Of a stretch of 64,000 nucleotides of DNA, positions 8,225-16,430 are shown piece by piece. Source of the DNA: CASPLG01 sp965120375 (lineage in GTDB: Bacteria > Bacillota > Clostridia > Oscillospirales > Acutalibacteraceae); assembly GCA_965120375.1 (NCBI GenBank), contig CBCPMW010000013.1, forward strand, positions 1 through 64,000, in the 5' to 3' direction. Made by a program: the position numbers and the translations under genes. Positions within the stretch are counted from its first letter, which is position 1, and each line of letters begins with the position of its first letter. The notes beneath the pieces are model-generated. The model was given only the letters and a program-made list of their open reading frames with translations. It was not told the DNA's origin and did no database searches.

Positions 8225-9493
8225 GTGATACATATAGTGAAACAAGGAGAAACCACATATTCAATTGCTCAGCAATATGGGATTTCACAGCAAAGATTAA
8301 TATTTGACAATCAAATAAACAATCTTAAAAGGTTAGTCCCGGGGCAAGCGCTTGTTATTTTATTGCCACAGATTGTTCATACTGTGAAAAGTGGTGAAAG
8401 TTTGTATTCAATTTCTCAAGATTATCAGGTTTCTGTTTTAGATGTACTTAGAAACAATCCATATCTTGTCCTAGAAGAGAATTTATCTGAAGGGGAAAGT
8501 ATTGTAATTAAATATCAGGAAGAAAAAATAGGAGATATTTCAGTAAATGGTTATGCTTATCCGTACATACAAAGGGATACGTTAGAGGAAACTCTGCTTT
8601 ATTTAAGTGAACTTTCAATATTCTCATATGGATTTAAAGCAAATGGAGATCTAATACCTATTTATGATGATTTTTTAATAATGAAGGCTAAAAGTCAAGA
8701 AGTTTCTCCAGTTTTGACTTTAACGACGTTAAATGAAAATGGTAAGTTTAACAGTAGCCTCGTAAGTGTTATATGTAAAGACAAATTAGTGAGAGAAAGA
8801 TTAATAGAAAATTTACTGAAAGTAACTAAAAACAAAGGATACATAGGTGTAAACATTGATTTTGAGTACATAGAACCAGAAGATAGGTATAGTTTTGCAG
8901 AGTTTGTAGATCAGCTAACTAGAACTTTGAATCAGAATGGCAATTTAGTATCGGTTGCACTTGCGCCTAAAACGTCATCAAATCAAACTGGATCACTTTA
9001 TGAAGGAATAGATTATAATCTTTTAGGAAGGAGTGCAAACAGTGTACTTCTTATGACGTATGAATGGGGATATACATATGGTCCACCAATGGCTGTTGCT
9101 CCCATAAATAAAGTAAAAGAAGTTTTAGACTATGCTATAACTCAAATTCCTAGAGAAAAAATTGATATGGGAATACCGAATTATGGTTATGATTGGGAAT
9201 TACCATTTGAAAAAGGAAAAAGTGAGGCTAAAATAATAGGAAATATTGAAGCTATAGAAATTGCATCTGAAAATATGTCTTCTATAAAGTTTGATCAAGT
9301 AGCTAAATCTCCTTACTTTGAATATTTAAAGGATGGAAAAGAGCACATTGTTTGGTTTGAGGACGCAAGAAGTATAGCAACAAAATTAGAAACAGCAGTA
9401 AATTATGGTTTTCGTGCCGTAGGATACTGGAATCTTATGAGATATTTTATGCAAAATTGGATTTTATTAAATAGCAAAGTAAACATAGGATAA
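8225..9493 (+). CDS. Spore cortex-type GH18 hydrolase with two LysM domains (SleL/YaaH-like)
   Basis: The GTG at 8225 follows GAGGGG by seven bases; an upstream ATG at 8210 overlaps that site. Two LysM peptidoglycan-binding repeats (about residues 1-46 and 50-96) precede a glycoside hydrolase 18 domain with GVNIDFEYIEPEDR, where Glu214 is the expected catalytic acid. The 422 residues and this domain order match SleL/YaaH, N-acetylglucosaminidases that act on cortex peptidoglycan during germination. No signal peptide is present, as in SleL. A good terminator follows. The gene stands alone between the peptide gene and ytaF. Confidence 0.88.
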   Translation: MIHIVKQGETTYSIAQQYGISQQRLIFDNQINNLKRLVPGQALVILLPQIVHTVKSGESLYSISQDYQVSVLDVLRNNPYLVLEENLSEGESIVIKYQEEKIGDISVNGYAYPYIQRDTLEETLLYLSELSIFSYGFKANGDLIPIYDDFLIMKAKSQEVSPVLTLTTLNENGKFNSSLVSVICKDKLVRERLIENLLKVTKNKGYIGVNIDFEYIEPEDRYSFAEFVDQLTRTLNQNGNLVSVALAPKTSSNQTGSLYEGIDYNLLGRSANSVLLMTYEWGYTYGPPMAVAPINKVKEVLDYAITQIPREKIDMGIPNYGYDWELPFEKGKSEAKIIGNIEAIEIASENMSSIKFDQVAKSPYFEYLKDGKEHIVWFEDARSIATKLETAVNYGFRAVGYWNLMRYFMQNWILLNSKVNIG

Positions 9494-9512
9494 ATTTTAA
9501 AATCAAAAAGAG

Positions 9513-9545
9513 AGTACATCATAAAGACATGATGTACTTTTTTTA
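9513..9545 (+). terminator. Rho-independent terminator after the SleL-like gene
   Basis: Perfect 10-bp stem AGTACATCAT / ATGATGTACT (9513-9522 with 9529-9538), six-base loop, then a T run to 9544. Confidence 0.9.
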
Positions 9546-9563
9546 TTATAAATTTTTAATTAT

Positions 9564-9619
9564 AAAATGCACCAAAACTTCTATGTAGCAAAAAATGCAT
9601 GAAAGCTTTTATGTAGCAA
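9564..9619 (+). repeat. Imperfect 28-bp tandem repeat, two abutting units, upstream of ytaF
   Basis: Unit 1 (9564-9591) and unit 2 (9592-9619) agree at 24 of 28 positions. Each begins AAAATGCA and ends TATGTAGCAA. They lie in the gap between the terminator and the ytaF ribosome site. They may be a duplicated operator or a slippage product; no known regulator site is recognised. Confidence 0.75.
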
Positions 9620-9671
9620 ACTTTAGAATTGTGAATAAGATGTTTATAGAACTAATGGGAGGGGGGAGTTT

Positions 9672-10304
9672 GTGCTACTTACAATTTTTGAATCGATAAT
9701 GATAGTTACAGCTTTATCTATGGATGCTTTTGTTGCGAGTTTTGCATATGGAGCAAATAGGGTAAAAATTCCATTTTCTTCAGTTACTGTGATAAACGTA
9801 ATTTGTAGCTCTATTCTAGCAATTTCACTGTTTTTTGGTACAATAATCGGGAATTTTATTCCGGAAAATATAACGCATATAATTTGCTTTTTAATACTTT
9901 TTGTCTTAGGAATAATGAAACTGGGAGAAAGTTTATCTGTTTGGTTTGTAAAAAATCATAAATACCCAAGATATATAAATTTATCTTTTTGGTCTCTAGA
10001 TTTAGAAATAATAGTAAGAACTAATTATAATGACGATCCAACACCCAATTTTAAAGTTTTGGGAATAAAGGAAGCAGTTTCTCTTTCAATAGCTCTTTCA
10101 CTTGATGGTCTTGCTGTTGGATTCGGAGCAGCACTTGCAAATGCAAACGCTACCCAAATTGTCGCCTTTTCGTTGATTTCAGATATGCTAGCTGTTATGC
10201 TTGGATGTTTTATAGGAAGAAAATTAGCTGAAAAAATTTCTATTAACTTATCTTGGCTAAGTGGAATAATGCTTATAATTTTAGCAGTCATGAAACTATC
10301 TTAA
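9672..10304 (+). CDS. ytaF: Sporulation membrane protein YtaF (MntP-related)
   Basis: A 210-residue protein with about six hydrophobic helices in two halves. ALSMDAFVASFAYGANRVKIP near the N terminus and ALSLDGLAVGFGAAL in the second half are the paired Asp-containing motifs shared with the MntP manganese exporter superfamily; the length and insert match YtaF, which is sporulation-associated in Bacillus. Start is GTG 9672 with a very purine-rich GGGAGGGGGGAG site. Its last nine bases overlap the 3' end of the convergent amidase gene. Transported substrate, if any, is unknown. Confidence 0.82.
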   Translation: MLLTIFESIMIVTALSMDAFVASFAYGANRVKIPFSSVTVINVICSSILAISLFFGTIIGNFIPENITHIICFLILFVLGIMKLGESLSVWFVKNHKYPRYINLSFWSLDLEIIVRTNYNDDPTPNFKVLGIKEAVSLSIALSLDGLAVGFGAALANANATQIVAFSLISDMLAVMLGCFIGRKLAEKISINLSWLSGIMLIILAVMKLS

Positions 10305-10862
10305 ACCAAAATAATCAAGGAGCCCTTCGTAAATAGCGTAAGCAAATTGATATTGATCGTTTTTAAGTTTTACAGCATCATTTGGGTTTGTTATATACGC
10401 AAGTTCAATCAATGCTGATGGCATTTGTGTTTTTCTTAATACGTATAAAGATGGTCTGACTCTGACCCCATTATCTTTAGTTTTAACTCTAGCTACTATA
10501 GCGTTTAGTATATCTTCTGCCATGTAATACCCTTGAGTGTATTCTTGATAAACATAAACTTCACTACCATTTATTGCTGGATTTTCGTTTGCATTTGCAT
10601 GTATACTTAAAAAGTAATTTGCTGGCCAAGAATTTGCTAAATTTACTCTTTCTGCTAAACTTGTTGAATTGTCAGTTCCGAGAATTTGGTCAGGTGAAGT
10701 CCTTGATGTCCTAACTTCAAAATCTGGATTTGAGGATAAAATATCAGAAAGATAGGCACCAACATTATATGTTATATCCTGTTCACGTAGCCCGAATCCT
10801 TCAGCTCCGGCATTTACTCCCATTGAATTGTGACCTTGATCTATAAATACTTTAATCGGCAA
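10296..10862 (-). CDS. N-acetylmuramoyl-L-alanine amidase (Amidase_3 family, CwlD-like)
   Basis: A minimal 188-residue zinc amidase: IDQGH (His11), LREQD (Glu27), LSIHANA (His88) and ALIELAYI (catalytic Glu153) are all in place. Such enzymes cut the bond between MurNAc and L-Ala. No signal peptide or binding domain is present; CwlD of Bacillus, needed for muramic lactam in cortex, is exported, so either this one works in a mother-cell compartment by another route or it has another role. Start is TTG 10860-10862 with AAGGAG nine bases upstream. It lies 56 bases downstream of the transporter-like gene on the same strand. Confidence 0.85.
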   Translation of the reverse strand: MPIKVFIDQGHNSMGVNAGAEGFGLREQDITYNVGAYLSDILSSNPDFEVRTSRTSPDQILGTDNSTSLAERVNLANSWPANYFLSIHANANENPAINGSEVYVYQEYTQGYYMAEDILNAIVARVKTKDNGVRVRPSLYVLRKTQMPSALIELAYITNPNDAVKLKNDQYQFAYAIYEGLLDYFGLR

Positions 10863-10918
10863 ATTAATTCACTCCTTTTTAAATATATAGCTAGCTAAAG
10901 GATTGAATATTCATGCTT

Positions 10919-11473
10919 CTATAAAGTAAAATTTTTATTGTTATATAATAATGTACAAAGCGCAGTAGTGATTACAATTTCGGGGATCATGTAAGCTGAG
11001 TTATACAAAAATGAATACCAAAAAACATTGAAATTTTCCGGAACTAAACTATTCCATATAATTATCCCAGAGAGAATAGAGAAAATGTACCTCATTGTCA
11101 ACACTAATATGCAAGAAAAAACAGCTTTATGTTGCTTAAATTTTTTATAAAAAATACTTGCAAAACTTAAACATGAATAGGGAACTAAGTAATCAAACAA
11201 TATCACAAGTAGAAAAGATAAAAAATCTCTAACTGGAGGAGCATGGAAACTCAAAATAATTTTTATCAAACCATATGTTAAACCACAAAGAAATGAAATT
11301 TTTGTTCCGTGTCTTAATGAGAAAATTATTATAGGACAAGTAGATCCTAAAGTTACAGAGCCACCAAACGGCATTTTAAATAAAATAAAAGTACTTAAAA
11401 CAAATGAAAATGTTATCATAAGTGACATTTCAAGATATATATAAAATTTACTTTTTTTTGTGTTGTTTAGCAA
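10919..11473 (-). CDS. ThiT/YuaJ-like thiamine ECF S-component
   Basis: A 184-residue, six-helix membrane protein. The order of segments (CPIIIFSLRHGTKISF, GLTYGLIK, a loop, then FDYLVPYSCLSFASIF, then a late helix pair) matches ThiT/YuaJ, the substrate-binding S-component that works with the shared EcfAAT module in the membrane. In typical ThiT the central motif reads with Glu where this has Asp (FDYLVP); the Glu contacts thiamine in known structures, so specificity may differ. No TPP riboswitch is visible in the 80 bases upstream. Start TTG 11471-11473 follows GGAGGAGG by 12 bases, rather far. Confidence 0.65.
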   Translation of the reverse strand: MLNNTKKSKFYIYLEMSLMITFSFVLSTFILFKMPFGGSVTLGSTCPIIIFSLRHGTKISFLCGLTYGLIKIILSFHAPPVRDFLSFLLVILFDYLVPYSCLSFASIFYKKFKQHKAVFSCILVLTMRYIFSILSGIIIWNSLVPENFNVFWYSFLYNSAYMIPEIVITTALCTLLYNNKNFTL

Positions 11474-11554
11474 AAAACAAAAATACCTCCTCCTTTATTT
11501 TTTGGTAAGAATTTCGTTTTGAATCTTTCAGACGTTTAAAAAAATACAATAAAC

Positions 11555-13114
11555 CTAAACCTCAGAAGAAACAGAATCATATTTTTTAAACACTTCTACC
11601 TGTTTATCTATTTCTTCGACACTAATAAACTGAAATTTTTTAAAAAATGGAATTAGGGAATTTAAAATTGACAAAGCTCCATTCGTTACATAACTTTCTA
11701 TATTTAGCACTAAAGAAGGGTCATGGAGACTTTTTCTAAGTATACACCATCCTTCTTGCCACCTTGTATTAAATTTTATCCTAACTCCTTCTATGCTATT
11801 TGTCTCAAGTTCGCTTGATTTTATTTCTTTAACATAATCTTTTAAACTTATCATTACTTTTCGACTACAGCTTATAACTCTAGGATCAAATATTGGGATT
11901 CTGATTTCCATTTCCTCTCTTGCATTTACAAAATCTTTCATTATCTCATCCATCAAAATGCCATTATTTTTCATTTTTGCAACTTTAGCAATAACTTTTG
12001 CAGCTAAATAAGCTCCATCGTCTATAAAATCATTTTCTCTTAAAGCAACATGGCCAGACGATTCTATAGCAACGGGACAATCAACCCCACTTGCTTGCAT
12101 CTTTTTAGCGTATTCAATTATATTTTTGTAACCTCTTTTGTATCTAATATGAACGCCACCCAAATCATTTATATATTCACTTACCTTGTCCGATGGAACT
12201 GAGTCTGTAATAATAGTTGATCCGGGGTTTTCTTTTAAAACTATAGAAGATACAAAAGCTATAAATCTACTTTTGTTTATTATTTTTCCTTTAAAGTCGA
12301 CAAAATTTACTCTATCAACATCAGGATCAAATATAATTCCTATATCAGATTTAGATTCAATTACAGCTTTAGAAATTGCGTCTATAGCATCAAGATCTTC
12401 AGGATTTGGTGAATGATTTGGGAAATTTCCATTTGGCTCAAGAAAAATACTACTACTTGTATCTGCTCCAAGACTTTTTAGTATATCGTGTGCAAAAAAA
12501 CCACCAGAACCATTCCCAGCATCAACGGTAACTTTTAGACCTTTTAATGGCTTATCTGTAATTTTTTTACAGTCCATTTCTTTCGCTATAACACTTTTTA
12601 TTTTTTCACAATAGTAATTCATCATGTTTATTGGTTTTACTTTACCGAGAGCTTTTGCAATAGGGGGGAAATCTTGTTTTTCCGCTATATCCAAAATACT
12701 TTCTAAATCACCTGACATAAGGGGGCCTTTATCTGTAAAAAATTTGAATCCGTTTCGGTCTGCTGGATGATGACTTGCAGTTATTTGTACGGATGCTGTA
12801 CATGTTAAACTTGAAACTGACATAAACATAGCAGGAGTAGATGTAATGGAACAGTCGTATACCTTTATCCCGATTGATATAAGTGCATTTATCAAACATG
12901 TTTTAATTCTAGTTGAAGAGATTCGAGGATCGCTTCCAACTGCAATAGTCATAGCGTCATACGGCATATTTTTATTTTTAGATATCCATATAGCAAAAGC
13001 AAGTGCAATGCTTTTTACATTAACGTTGGTAAGATTTATTTGCCCACTGACTCCCGTTGCAATCCCACGTATATCTGACTCACTTTTTAGCTGTCTTAGC
13101 TGCAAATTAGTCAT
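11555..13114 (-). CDS. Phosphomannomutase/phosphoglucomutase
   Basis: An alpha-D-phosphohexomutase of 519 residues that moves phosphate between C6 and C1 of hexoses, feeding envelope sugar nucleotides. The phosphoserine loop TASHHP (Ser114), the magnesium site DPDVDR (263-268), the sugar-binding ESSGH segment and a C-terminal phosphate-binding domain are visible. Which hexose is preferred cannot be told. ATG 13112-13114 lies ten bases after GAGGAGGG; the promoter is at 13150-13177. It could be co-transcribed with the ThiT-like and amidase genes, since no terminator is seen between them. Confidence 0.88.
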   Translation of the reverse strand: MTNLQLRQLKSESDIRGIATGVSGQINLTNVNVKSIALAFAIWISKNKNMPYDAMTIAVGSDPRISSTRIKTCLINALISIGIKVYDCSITSTPAMFMSVSSLTCTASVQITASHHPADRNGFKFFTDKGPLMSGDLESILDIAEKQDFPPIAKALGKVKPINMMNYYCEKIKSVIAKEMDCKKITDKPLKGLKVTVDAGNGSGGFFAHDILKSLGADTSSSIFLEPNGNFPNHSPNPEDLDAIDAISKAVIESKSDIGIIFDPDVDRVNFVDFKGKIINKSRFIAFVSSIVLKENPGSTIITDSVPSDKVSEYINDLGGVHIRYKRGYKNIIEYAKKMQASGVDCPVAIESSGHVALRENDFIDDGAYLAAKVIAKVAKMKNNGILMDEIMKDFVNAREEMEIRIPIFDPRVISCSRKVMISLKDYVKEIKSSELETNSIEGVRIKFNTRWQEGWCILRKSLHDPSLVLNIESYVTNGALSILNSLIPFFKKFQFISVEEIDKQVEVFKKYDSVSSEV

Positions 13115-13149
13115 AATTAAGGCGCCCTCCTCGATCTGTTATGAGATTA

Positions 13150-13177
13150 ATTATAACTTTTTGGTACAAATTTTCAA
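13150..13177 (-). promoter_or_regulatory. Sigma-A-type promoter for the phosphohexomutase gene
   Basis: Minus-strand TTGAAA (13172-13177) and TATAAT (13150-13155), 16 bases apart, about 29 bases upstream of the ribosome site region. Confidence 0.6.
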
Positions 13178-13213
13178 GTTTAAAAAATTTGGGGAGTTTA
13201 TTTGTTTATTTTA

Positions 13214-13242
13214 TTGACTTTTTCTGGTTTTAGTGATAAAAT
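13214..13242 (+). promoter_or_regulatory. Sigma-A promoter for the potassium transporter gene
   Basis: TTGACT (13214-13219) and TAAAAT (13237-13242) are 17 bases apart. The transcript would begin near 13249 and include the short leader frame at 13292-13312. Confidence 0.7.
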
Positions 13243-13291
13243 ATAACAATTGTGTTTGTTTATAAAATTATAGACTTAAGGGGGGAGATTA

Positions 13292-13312
13292 TTGGCTTGG
13301 ACAAGCCTTTGA
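13292..13312 (+). CDS. Possible six-residue leader peptide upstream of the K+ transporter
   Basis: TTG at 13292 follows a strong AGGGGGG site (13279-13285) and encodes M-A-W-T-S-L before TGA at 13310-13312, three bases ahead of the transporter start. The transporter itself has no good ribosome site, so translation may be handed on from this frame. Too short to be certain. Confidence 0.35.
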   Translation: MAWTSL

Positions 13313-13315
13313 AGT

Positions 13316-14782
13316 TTGATGAAAAATTTTACAAAAGAAAATATTCAAGATATAAAAAATAAACTAAAAGAAAATGCGAGTAGTGATTCAAGGTTAAGGT
13401 CTATTTTTAGATTCGGATTCAGGCTGAAATCTCTTTTTCCGGTGAGGTTTATAGTTTGCAGTTTTGTTTTGACTATTTTTGTAGGAACGGTTCTTTTTTT
13501 ATTGCCGTTTTCGATAAGAAATTCAGAAAGTGCTACGTTTTTTAATGCTTTTTATGCAGCTGTATCATGCACCTGTGTTACGGGTCTTGATGTGCACGAT
13601 ACTTGGAATCATTTTTCTTTTTTTGGCCAATGTGTTATGCTTTTGCTGATACAAGTTGGAGGGATAGGGTTAGTGTTTTTCACGACGGGCTTTACGTTTA
13701 TGGTAAACAGAAAACTAGGGCTTCGCGATATGAAGATAATGCAAGAGGAAACTCAAGGGAAACTAGCTGATATTCCTCAAATAATAAAAGCAGTTTTTGC
13801 TGCGACTTTTTTTTGTGAAGTTGTAGGTGCATTGCTTTTAGGGATTAGGTTTTTCCCAAAGTATGGATTAAAAGGTATTTGGCTTTCGATTTTTTTGTCT
13901 GTATCTTCGTATTGTAATGCTGGCTTTGATGTCTCTGGATTTATTTGTCCAAACTCTAGTCTTATAAAGTTTAATGAAGACCCTTTTGTTATGTTAGTTG
14001 TTTCTATCCTTGTAATAACCGGGGGGCTTGGCAGTTTGGTTTTAGTTGATATTTATAATTTTATAAAGAAAAATCTGATTTTAGGTGAAACTAAATATAA
14101 ATTTTCACTGCAGACACTAGTAGTACTAAAATCTACCTGTGTTTTAATTTTTTTAGGGACAATTTTGTTTTTTTGTTTTGAATATCAGAATGCTCTTAAA
14201 GGACTTAGCATACCAAATAAATTTTTTGTATGCTTTTTTCATAGTGTTTCGTCAAGGACTGCAGGATTTTTTGCTTTTAATTTGTCTGAGCAATACAATG
14301 TAACAAAATTTATTACTATGATATTTATGTTCATAGGGGCTTCCCCGGCTTCGACAGGTGGAGGAGTTAAAACAGTTTCATTTGTAGTTTTGGCCTCTAC
14401 TATGAGCAGTACACTGTGTGGGAAAGAAGATACAATTATTTCAGGAAGAAAAATAAGTAAAACAGTAGTTTATAGATCTTTTGCTATTTTTGCAGTCTTT
14501 CTAATGTGTATAGGTTTAGGTACGCTTATGATATGTATGCTAGAAGCAAGAAATCCAATTTCTTCAGTTGATATTCTTTATGAAGTAGTTTCAGCTATTT
14601 CTACAACAGGCTTATCAGTCGGAATAACTAGATTTTTATCAAAATTTTCTAGGGTAATTTTAATGATCTTAATGTTTATTGGAAGAGTCGGGCCGATTTC
14701 TTTAATACTTGCAGTTACTATGAAGAAAAATAGCACTAGCAAATATAAAACTCTTCCGGATGGAAAACTTATGATCGGGTAG
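13316..14782 (+). CDS. TrkH/KtrB-type potassium uptake membrane subunit
   Basis: A 487-488-residue ion-channel-like transporter with four pore loops: SCTCVTGLDVHDT, SSYCNAGFDVSGF, SSRTAGFFAF and ISTTGLSVG, each holding the filter Gly. It moves K+ across the cytoplasmic membrane with a cytosolic nucleotide-binding partner (KtrA/TrkA), which is not encoded anywhere in the window. Start is TTG 13316 or ATG 13319; an in-frame TGA at 13310-13312 excludes anything longer. Neither has a clear Shine-Dalgarno, so coupling to the upstream mini-frame is plausible. A terminator follows at 14801. Confidence 0.9.
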   Translation: MMKNFTKENIQDIKNKLKENASSDSRLRSIFRFGFRLKSLFPVRFIVCSFVLTIFVGTVLFLLPFSIRNSESATFFNAFYAAVSCTCVTGLDVHDTWNHFSFFGQCVMLLLIQVGGIGLVFFTTGFTFMVNRKLGLRDMKIMQEETQGKLADIPQIIKAVFAATFFCEVVGALLLGIRFFPKYGLKGIWLSIFLSVSSYCNAGFDVSGFICPNSSLIKFNEDPFVMLVVSILVITGGLGSLVLVDIYNFIKKNLILGETKYKFSLQTLVVLKSTCVLIFLGTILFFCFEYQNALKGLSIPNKFFVCFFHSVSSRTAGFFAFNLSEQYNVTKFITMIFMFIGASPASTGGGVKTVSFVVLASTMSSTLCGKEDTIISGRKISKTVVYRSFAIFAVFLMCIGLGTLMICMLEARNPISSVDILYEVVSAISTTGLSVGITRFLSKFSRVILMILMFIGRVGPISLILAVTMKKNSTSKYKTLPDGKLMIG

Positions 14783-14800
14783 GAACTTAAGTCTAGAGAA

Positions 14801-14832
14801 AAGTTTGAATAAGGAATTCAAGTTTTTATTTT
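14801..14832 (+). terminator. Rho-independent terminator after the K+ transporter
   Basis: Stem 14801-14810 with 14816-14825 (10 bp including two G-U pairs), five-base loop, followed by T-rich sequence. Confidence 0.7.
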
Positions 14833-14852
14833 TACTTTTTTATCTGGACGAT

Positions 14853-15368
14853 TTAAAAATAAGTTTTTATGATGAATATTGATAAACATACAGTTACAAA
14901 ATCTGCCAAAAGAGCACAAAAAATAGTGTATTTTGAATTTTTTATTTTTGCTGAGCTTAGGTAAACCGCTACAGTATAAAAGGTGGTTTCGGTTGCACCC
15001 ATAATTATAGAAGCAATTTGTCCTATTTGGCTGTCAGGGCCGTGCTCAGAAAGTAAGTTATCTAAAATAGCAATACTTCCACTGCCGGATATTGGTCTTA
15101 ATAAAGCTAAAGGGATTATTTCTGCAGGAACTCCTATTTTAGAGGTAAAGAGAGAGACAAAAGAAGTGAAAATATCGAGAAATCCCGAAACTTTTAGCAT
15201 GTTTACTGCTGTTATTAGTGCAACAAGTGATGGAGCTATAGATAAAGATGCTAAAATTCCTTCTTTTGCACCTAGAGTAAATAGATCAAATACAGGCACT
15301 TTTTTGAAAAGTCCGGAAATTATTATGAAAAAAATTATAAAAATTACAGATATTGCACCTATATTCAT
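14853..15368 (-). CDS. spmB: Spore maturation protein B
   Basis: A 171-residue multi-helix membrane protein of the nucleoside-recognition/Gate domain family. The N-terminal hydrophobic helix, then FTLGAKEGI, SLVALITAVNML, a central LLRPISGSGS motif and GATETTFYTVAVY are typical of SpmB, which with SpmA influences dehydration of the spore core. The ATG overlaps the spmA stop (15365-15368), indicating coupled translation and a two-subunit membrane complex. Confidence 0.9.
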   Translation of the reverse strand: MNIGAISVIFIIFFIIISGLFKKVPVFDLFTLGAKEGILASLSIAPSLVALITAVNMLKVSGFLDIFTSFVSLFTSKIGVPAEIIPLALLRPISGSGSIAILDNLLSEHGPDSQIGQIASIIMGATETTFYTVAVYLSSAKIKNSKYTIFCALLADFVTVCLSIFIIKTYF

Positions 15369-15946
15369 TCTTTACATACCTTAGAAAAAATTTTACAAGC
15401 AAAAAGTCCAGTTGAAAGCGATACAATGGATACAACCCAAAGTGCAGGTAAGATCCTAAACGGATTTGAAGAACCGTGTTTTTGAAGAAGTGATGATAAA
15501 AAAGTAGGAATGAGCTGAAAGGAAGCTGTATTTAAAACTAAAAACATTGCTATACTTTTGTTTACACTAGGGTAATTTTTATTTGTTTTGTTCATCTCTT
15601 TCATTGCTATAATGCCAAGAGGAGTAGCTGAGTTTCCAAGTCCTAGAAAATTAGCAATTATGTTCATGCAGATTGCATTTGATGCTTTTCTGTTTTTGTA
15701 GTAGTCCGGAAACAAAATTTTTAGTACAGGTGATAAAAATTTCGAAAATAGGCAGGTAATTCCGCTAAATTCAGCAATTTTCATAAGACCGCTCCATAAA
15801 GCCATCATTCCGACCATAGAAAAGACTAAAGTTATTGCATCTTGTGCGCCAGAAAGAATGGAAGTTGATAAAATTTCGAGTCTATTTGAAATAAAAGAAC
15901 AAAATATACTTATAAGTATCATTGCTGACCAAATGTAGTTTAGCAA
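15365..15946 (-). CDS. spmA: Spore maturation protein A
   Basis: A 193-residue membrane protein with the SpmA signatures GAQDAITLVFSMVGMMALWSG (split here as two adjacent motifs), MNIIANFLGLGNSATPLG and FQLIPTFLSS. It forms a pair with SpmB in spore-core maturation. Start is TTG 15944-15946; the ribosome site is weak (GAGATGA about ten bases upstream), so the exact start is less sure. The gene diverges from the abrB-like gene; any sporulation-sigma promoter in the shared 150-base gap was not identified. Confidence 0.88.
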   Translation of the reverse strand: MLNYIWSAMILISIFCSFISNRLEILSTSILSGAQDAITLVFSMVGMMALWSGLMKIAEFSGITCLFSKFLSPVLKILFPDYYKNRKASNAICMNIIANFLGLGNSATPLGIIAMKEMNKTNKNYPSVNKSIAMFLVLNTASFQLIPTFLSSLLQKHGSSNPFRILPALWVVSIVSLSTGLFACKIFSKVCKE

Positions 15947-16044
15947 TTTTAATCATCTCATTTTTAAAATCATTTACACTAAATAATATTATTCAAATAG
16001 GATAAAATATTACAAAATTTTACTTTACTATAATTAGACTTATG

Positions 16045-16073
16045 TTGACAAAAAACAACTAATAACCTATAAT
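16045..16073 (+). promoter_or_regulatory. Consensus sigma-A promoter for the AbrB-like gene
   Basis: TTGACA (16045-16050) and TATAAT (16068-16073), spacer exactly 17 bases. Confidence 0.85.
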
Positions 16074-16099
16074 ATTTCAGAAAGGGAGGGTGAAAAGCT

Positions 16100-16345
16100 G
16101 TGAAATCCACTGGAATAGTTCGAAAGGTAGACGATCTTGGTAGAATTGTTTTGCCAGTAGAACTGCGCAAAGTACTTGCTATAGAGCAGAGGGATTCTTT
16201 GGAAATTTTTGTCGATGGCAATATAATTATGCTGAAAAAATACGAACCAAAGTGTTTGTTTTGTGGTAGAGTAGAAGGCGTTAAAAGCTATAAAGAAAAA
16301 AATGTTTGTGTCGACTGTATAAAGGAGATCGGCTCAACTTTATGA
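16100..16345 (+). CDS. AbrB-family transcriptional regulator with C-terminal Cys motif
   Basis: Residues 1-50 form an AbrB/MazE-type swapped-hairpin DNA-binding domain (TGIVRKVDDLGRIVLP, LRKVL, LEIFVDG, IIMLKKY), as in the transition-state regulator AbrB. The C-terminal 30 residues carry CLFCG and CVDC, two CxxC pairs suited to one zinc ion. It may act as a dimer or tetramer on growth-phase genes. Start is GTG 16100 with GGGAGGG about ten bases upstream. It is divergent from spmAB and directly upstream of pgk, which has its own promoter. Targets cannot be inferred. Confidence 0.88.
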   Translation: MKSTGIVRKVDDLGRIVLPVELRKVLAIEQRDSLEIFVDGNIIMLKKYEPKCLFCGRVEGVKSYKEKNVCVDCIKEIGSTL

Positions 16346-16356
16346 TAAAGTTTTGC

Positions 16357-16385
16357 TTGCAAAATATTTGTTTGTAGTATATAAT
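16357..16385 (+). promoter_or_regulatory. Sigma-A promoter for pgk
   Basis: TTGCAA (16357-16362) and TATAAT (16380-16385) with a 17-base spacer, ending about 46 bases before the pgk ATG. Confidence 0.7.
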
Positions 16386-16430
16386 CCTTTCTTGTATGTT
16401 TTTACTTACAGAAAGGATGTTTTATTTACC

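Noticed and set aside
11474..11554. TPP riboswitch ahead of the ThiT-like gene
   Set aside because: The interval is too short and lacks the conserved TPP core.
12846..13217. Plus-strand 123-codon ORF
   Set aside because: Antisense to the phosphohexomutase start and its promoter.
14983..15384. Plus-strand 133-codon ORF
   Set aside because: Antisense to spmB; the spmB reading has clear family motifs.
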